Positions 60,728 through 64,000 of a stretch of DNA of 64,000 nucleotides are shown here, piece after piece. Positions within the stretch are counted from its first letter, which is position 1. Every line of letters starts with the position of its first letter. The notes beneath the pieces were generated by a model. The model searched no databases. It saw only the letters and a list, made by a program, of their open reading frames with translations, and had not been told where the DNA came from. This DNA comes from Zoogloea oleivorans (GTDB lineage: Bacteria; Pseudomonadota; Gammaproteobacteria; Burkholderiales; Rhodocyclaceae). Position numbers and translations under genes: made by a program. Location of the stretch: the NCBI GenBank assembly GCA_030157785.1, contig JAOAUC010000008.1:1-64000 (forward strand), given 5' to 3'.

Positions 60728-61333
60728 TTACCCGTGGGCCTTGACCCACGCCAGCGCGTCTTCCAGCCTGTCATTGCCCCAGAACAGCTCGCCGTCCGGT
60801 GTGACGAAGCTGGGTGCGCCAAACAATCCCAGCTCGCCGGCCTGCTCGGTCTGACGCCGCAGGGCCTGCTTGTTTTCGGGGCTGTTGGCCTGTTCCAGCA
60901 GCGCTGCGGCAGGCAGCCCCAGGCGGGTCAGGATTTCCTCGACCACTGCCGTTTCGGCTATCTCCCGGTCTTCGGCAAAGTTGGCCTGCATGACGGCCCG
61001 CGTAAAGTCGCCGATCCATGGTTGGTCGGCGCCCGTCAGGGCGACCCTTGCGGCCAGCAGACCGTTGCGCGGAAAGTGTGACGGCAGCTGGAAAGGGAGC
61101 CCGTACTTTGCCGACAGCCGCGCCAGGTCGCGCCACATGTAGCGCCCCTTGGGCGGGTAGATGTTGAAGGGCGAGTCGTTCCAGCCCAGGGACAGGAACA
61201 CCGGCCCGAGCAGGAAAGGCCGCCACCTCACCGCTACCCCGGCTTCGCGGGCGAGGGGCTCGATGCGCATCACGCTCAGGTAGGAATAGGAACTGGCGAA
61301 TTCGAACCAGAAGTCGAGGGTCTGCTTGCTCAT
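60728..61333 (-). CDS. 2-hydroxychromene-2-carboxylate isomerase family (DsbA-like, NahD type)
   Basis: The 201-residue GST-kappa/HCCA isomerase-type protein has the N-terminal FWFEFASSYSYLSVMRIEPLA with the active Ser, the middle region FLLGPVF and the typical C-terminal GLFGAPSFVTPDGELFWGNDRLE. NahD-type enzymes use glutathione in naphthalene-type degradation, but no such genes are present, so the substrate is open. Confidence 0.87.
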   Translation of the reverse strand: MSKQTLDFWFEFASSYSYLSVMRIEPLAREAGVAVRWRPFLLGPVFLSLGWNDSPFNIYPPKGRYMWRDLARLSAKYGLPFQLPSHFPRNGLLAARVALTGADQPWIGDFTRAVMQANFAEDREIAETAVVEEILTRLGLPAAALLEQANSPENKQALRRQTEQAGELGLFGAPSFVTPDGELFWGNDRLEDALAWVKAHG

Positions 61334-61406
61334 GGAGGTCTCCGGAGCCGGGGATGAACCTTGAGTCTAGCACTCCGGAATTACGCTGCGGCTTGCCGAT
61401 GCAGCC

Positions 61407-61652
61407 TTACTTGGCGGACAGCTTGTTGGCGACAAACAGGAGAATGACGGCACCGACCACCGAGCCGATGAAGCCGGCACCCTGGCCGGCCTGGTACAGC
61501 CCCAGGGCCTGGCCGCCGTAGGTGGCGGCGATGGAGCCGCCAATGCCGAACAGAATGGTCTTGATCCAGCCCATGCTGTCGTCGCCGGGTTTCAGGAAAC
61601 GGGCGGCGAGACCGACCAGCAGGCCGATGAAAATGGTGGAGAGAATGCCCAT
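61407..61652 (-). CDS. GlsB/YeaQ/YmgE family stress-response membrane protein
   Basis: The 81-residue protein has three membrane helices and family motifs (GILSTIFIGLLVGLAARFLKPGDDSMGWIKTILFGIGGSIAATYGG). Function is poorly known; the family is linked to stress response. Usual length. Confidence 0.9.
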   Translation of the reverse strand: MGILSTIFIGLLVGLAARFLKPGDDSMGWIKTILFGIGGSIAATYGGQALGLYQAGQGAGFIGSVVGAVILLFVANKLSAK

Positions 61653-61739
61653 GGTGCTTGTCTTGCCTGGAGAGAAGGGGCTTTCACTCTAACCGGCCGG
61701 CCACTGCTTCAATGTGAAAACATGTGACTGCCGGCCTTC

Positions 61740-63356
61740 TCAGACCCGGTATTGCTCAAGCGTGGCGATCTGGCGCTGGGCCTGTTCGTCGAGCCGGCGG
61801 GCACTGGCGGAGGATTGTTCGGCCGCGGCGGCCGATTCCTCAGCCATCTGGGCGATGCGTTCGATCTGCACGGCGATGTTGTTGCTGGCTGCGCCCTGTT
61901 CGCGGATTGCATCGGAAATTTCGGCCACCGTTTCGGCGGTCGCGTGCGCGGCATCGCCGATCTGGTGGACCGCCTTGTCGGTGTCGTCAGCGCGGGAAAC
62001 GCTCTGCGTGACGAGATTCTCTGCGGCTTCCATTTCGGCCGCAGCCTGCATGGAGTGCTTGCGCATGGCTTCGATGGTGGAAGAAATCTCCTGCGTGGAG
62101 CTGGAGGTGCGCTCGGCAAGCTTGCGCACTTCGTCGGCCACCACGGCAAAGCCCCGGCCCTGCTCGCCGGCGCGGGCGGCTTCGATGGCGGCGTTGAGGG
62201 CCAGCAGGTTGGTCTGATCGGCCACTTCCTTGATGACCTGCACCACGGTACCGACCCGCTCGCCCTGGGCACTCAGTTCGCGCAGGGAGACGGCCGCTGC
62301 ACTGACCGACTGGGAGATGCTGCGGATGTCCCTGATCGTGTGGTCGATGGTTGCCGAGCCAGCCTTTGCCATCTCGCCGGATTTGCCCGCCAGATGGTGA
62401 GCCTCACCGGCCCGGTCGCCCACGTGGTTGATGCTGACGGTCATCTCTTCGACGGTGGCGGCGATGGCCGACGAGGCTTCACTCTGGCTGCCGGCGGCCA
62501 TGGAAACCTGGTCCGAGGCGTGGTTCATCTCGCGGCTTGCGCTGGCCACCGTGCGTGCGCCTTCGGTGAGGCTGCGGAAGTTGTCCTGCAGCTTGGACAA
62601 GAGCTGGTTGAAGGCGGTGGCGGTTTCACCGATCTCATCCATGCGCTTGACTGGTGCGCGGACGGTGAAGTCGAGGGATTCATTAACGTGCACGAGGGTG
62701 TTGCGGATGCCGTCGAGGCTCTCGCGCATGGCCGAGATGAGCATTGCGGCCATGATGCCGACGACCGCAAAGACAAGGGCGAGAACGCTGCCGGTGGTCC
62801 ACAGGGCCGTGCTGTAGTCGGAGGTGTTTTCCTGGCGCATCTTTTCGCCCAGGGTGTAGTTGTAGTCCTCGTGCTTGGCCAGGGTTGTCCGGACGATGAG
62901 GGCCTGTTCCTTCAGGGTGGTGCGCAACATCTGGCGGACCGCCTCCATGTCGCCGGTGCTCGACTTTTCGAGGTAGGCAGCGCGGGTGGCGCGATAGGTC
63001 TTGAGGGCGTCCCGGTCGGCAGCAAGCAACTGGCGGTCAGTGTCGTCGGAGATGAGGTTCTGCTCGTACTCATTGAGCTTGGCATCAAGCTTCTGGTCGG
63101 CATCGTTTATGGCCTGCTCGACCTCCTTGCGCTGGGCCGGTTCGGTCATCAGCGCGTGCTGGTAGGTGCTCATCCGGCTGTTGGTCAGGAAGCCGCGCGC
63201 GTCCTGCATCGCCTTGATGCTCGGAAAGGTGTTGGCCTGCACATATTCGAAGCGCGCGTTGGCCTGCCTGAGTTGCCACAGGCCCAATGCGCCAATGCCG
63301 AGCAGGGCGATCAGTGCAGCGCTCAGCGCGACGACAAGGCGTTTGGTCAGATTCAT
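61740..63356 (-). CDS. Methyl-accepting chemotaxis protein (4HB_MCP type)
   Basis: The ATG at 63356 gives 538 residues. It has a first membrane helix ([21 protein letters not shown]), a periplasmic four-helix bundle (about 32-185), a second helix ([21 protein letters not shown]), HAMP and MCP domains (core [40 protein letters not shown]). No C-terminal CheR-binding pentapeptide. A candidate FliA promoter is 35 bases upstream, as expected for a chemoreceptor. Confidence 0.93.
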   Translation of the reverse strand: MNLTKRLVVALSAALIALLGIGALGLWQLRQANARFEYVQANTFPSIKAMQDARGFLTNSRMSTYQHALMTEPAQRKEVEQAINDADQKLDAKLNEYEQNLISDDTDRQLLAADRDALKTYRATRAAYLEKSSTGDMEAVRQMLRTTLKEQALIVRTTLAKHEDYNYTLGEKMRQENTSDYSTALWTTGSVLALVFAVVGIMAAMLISAMRESLDGIRNTLVHVNESLDFTVRAPVKRMDEIGETATAFNQLLSKLQDNFRSLTEGARTVASASREMNHASDQVSMAAGSQSEASSAIAATVEEMTVSINHVGDRAGEAHHLAGKSGEMAKAGSATIDHTIRDIRSISQSVSAAAVSLRELSAQGERVGTVVQVIKEVADQTNLLALNAAIEAARAGEQGRGFAVVADEVRKLAERTSSSTQEISSTIEAMRKHSMQAAAEMEAAENLVTQSVSRADDTDKAVHQIGDAAHATAETVAEISDAIREQGAASNNIAVQIERIAQMAEESAAAAEQSSASARRLDEQAQRQIATLEQYRV

Positions 63357-63390
63357 GGCGATAGCTTCCGTGGCGCTGGTCAGGCGAGGT

Positions 63391-63417
63391 ATTACGACGC
63401 TGCCGCTTATTACTTTA
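63391..63417 (-). promoter_or_regulatory. Candidate FliA (sigma-28) promoter for the chemoreceptor
   Basis: On the minus strand, TAAA is followed after 15 bases by GTCGTAAT (four of eight matches to GCCGATAA). The -35 and spacing are exact, the -10 is weak. The predicted start leaves about 28 bases of leader. The remaining 180 bases of this gap show no gene. Confidence 0.4.
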
Positions 63418-63600
63418 GATATACATTTGCAAGCCCTTGTCTTGTTGCAGGCCCGGAAATTTGTATCGCATTTATTTACACTCCGCCTCTTGTGTCCACA
63501 ATGAGAATATGAAGTTTTTAACAAAATCAGTGATTTGCTGTTTTTGGCCCGAAAAGTGCTGTGGTGTTTGGCGATACGATAAATCAACAGGACTTCTCCC

Positions 63601-64000
63601 ATGATCAAGACCAACAAGATGCGCGCCCTGGTTGCCGCCCTGATGAGCCTGGCCGCCGTGTCGGCCTACGCCGATGCCCTCACCGTCAGCGGCTCGGCCA
63701 CTGCCGGCACCACCAGCACTTTCGGGCCGACCGTCGGCTCGACCTATATCAGCGACTACACCAGCGTCAATGACGCTAGCGGCAATAGCGCCTCTGCCAG
63801 CGCCTGGGGCAACGATCACGGTACCTACCGTGCCTCCGCCTACGGCGACGGCACTTTCGACAGCGCGGCGACCTTCCACCGGACCCTGTCGGTCATCAAC
63901 AGCGGCAGCACCGACACCCAGTACACGCTGAACTTCTTCATCTATTACGGCGGCCTGAGCATCAGCAACTACAACCAGTTGTCCGGCAGCGGCACCGCGG
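63601..64000 (+). CDS. Secreted protein, 3' end beyond the window
   Basis: The frame stays open from ATG 63601 to the window end (133 residues seen). A signal peptide ([18 protein letters not shown]) is followed by Ser/Thr/Gly/Ala-rich, beta-type sequence ([21 protein letters not shown]). This layout is common in PEP-CTERM proteins of the same genome, but the deciding C-terminus is not in the window. Confidence 0.75.
   Translation, partial: MIKTNKMRALVAALMSLAAVSAYADALTVSGSATAGTTSTFGPTVGSTYISDYTSVNDASGNSASASAWGNDHGTYRASAYGDGTFDSAATFHRTLSVINSGSTDTQYTLNFFIYYGGLSISNYNQLSGSGTA

Noticed and set aside
60709-60731. GTAAGCG/CGCTTAC stem between convergent genes as a terminator
   Set aside because: Seven-base stem overlapping both stop codons with no T-run; weak evidence.

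Overview
The window is a high-GC chromosomal segment from a betaproteobacterium, most likely of the Rhodocyclales (Azospira/Oryzomicrobium/Dechloromonas/Zoogloea type). This is inferred from the gene mix: a phasin and a PHB-depolymerase-type esterase, TorF-GlnK-AmtB, a group 2 NiFe hydrogenase, PEP-CTERM proteins, flavocytochrome c and ExaC-type aldehyde dehydrogenase. I see no rRNA, tRNA, CRISPR array, insertion sequence or prophage. No stretch longer than 300 bases lacks a gene.

Layout. 1-2.75 kb: end of an SPFH/SHOCT protein, a DUF4178 protein, a small membrane protein and SpeD. 2.8-6.8 kb: phasin, PHB-depolymerase-like esterase, ADP-ribosylglycohydrolase and small unknowns. 6.9-8.8 kb: a tightly coupled membrane set (DUF4870-like, polyferredoxin, CopD-like). 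8.9-14 kb: an HD-GYP protein with a flagellar-type (FliA) promoter, SelO, a MoxY/NarX-type two-component pair and a cupin protein. 14.1-15.8 kb: a Sel1-repeat protein with a TolQ/ExbB-like and a DUF2149 protein. 15.8-20.8 kb: a minus-strand operon for a group 2 NiFe hydrogenase, a maturation protease and a histidine kinase with an N-terminal Rieske [2Fe-2S] domain. 21.3-23.5 kb: DUF779 protein and acetaldehyde dehydrogenase behind a sigma-54 promoter. 23.6-26 kb: an Aer-like chemoreceptor and a BamE-like lipoprotein. 26-32 kb: a complete branched-chain amino acid ABC transporter (two binding proteins, LivHMGF), then a SprA-like putative metalloprotease. 32.6-38.5 kb: a lower-GC island with a type I secretion ABC protein, its HlyD adaptor and a multidomain RTX substrate carrying an exact 167-bp internal repeat. 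39-45 kb: Nudix hydrolase, then a cluster of DUF6502, DUF5666, cytochrome c, FCSD-type flavoprotein and a PEP-CTERM protein behind two palindromes. 45-51 kb: ceramidase-like protein, Bcr/CflA efflux, ComM-type ATPase, lipoprotein, YceI and UbiK. 51.1-54 kb: NtrC/sigma-54-type promoter with torF, glnK and amtB. 54-64 kb: an unknown protein, PurU, ThrH, a PEP-CTERM SGNH hydrolase, an ABC-F ATPase, a coiled-coil protein, an HCCA isomerase, GlsB, a second chemoreceptor and the start of a secreted protein.

The most interesting locus is the hydrogenase operon. A cytoplasmic hydrogenase with an Asp at a cluster-ligand position is translationally coupled to its protease and to a kinase with an intact Rieske motif. 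This suggests an H2- or redox-sensing system in which electrons from H2 may set the redox state of the kinase directly. Other points of note are a near-identical palindrome on both sides of the two-component genes, the duplicated segment in the RTX protein, a nested hairpin upstream of the SGNH gene, and clear sigma-54 and FliA promoters.
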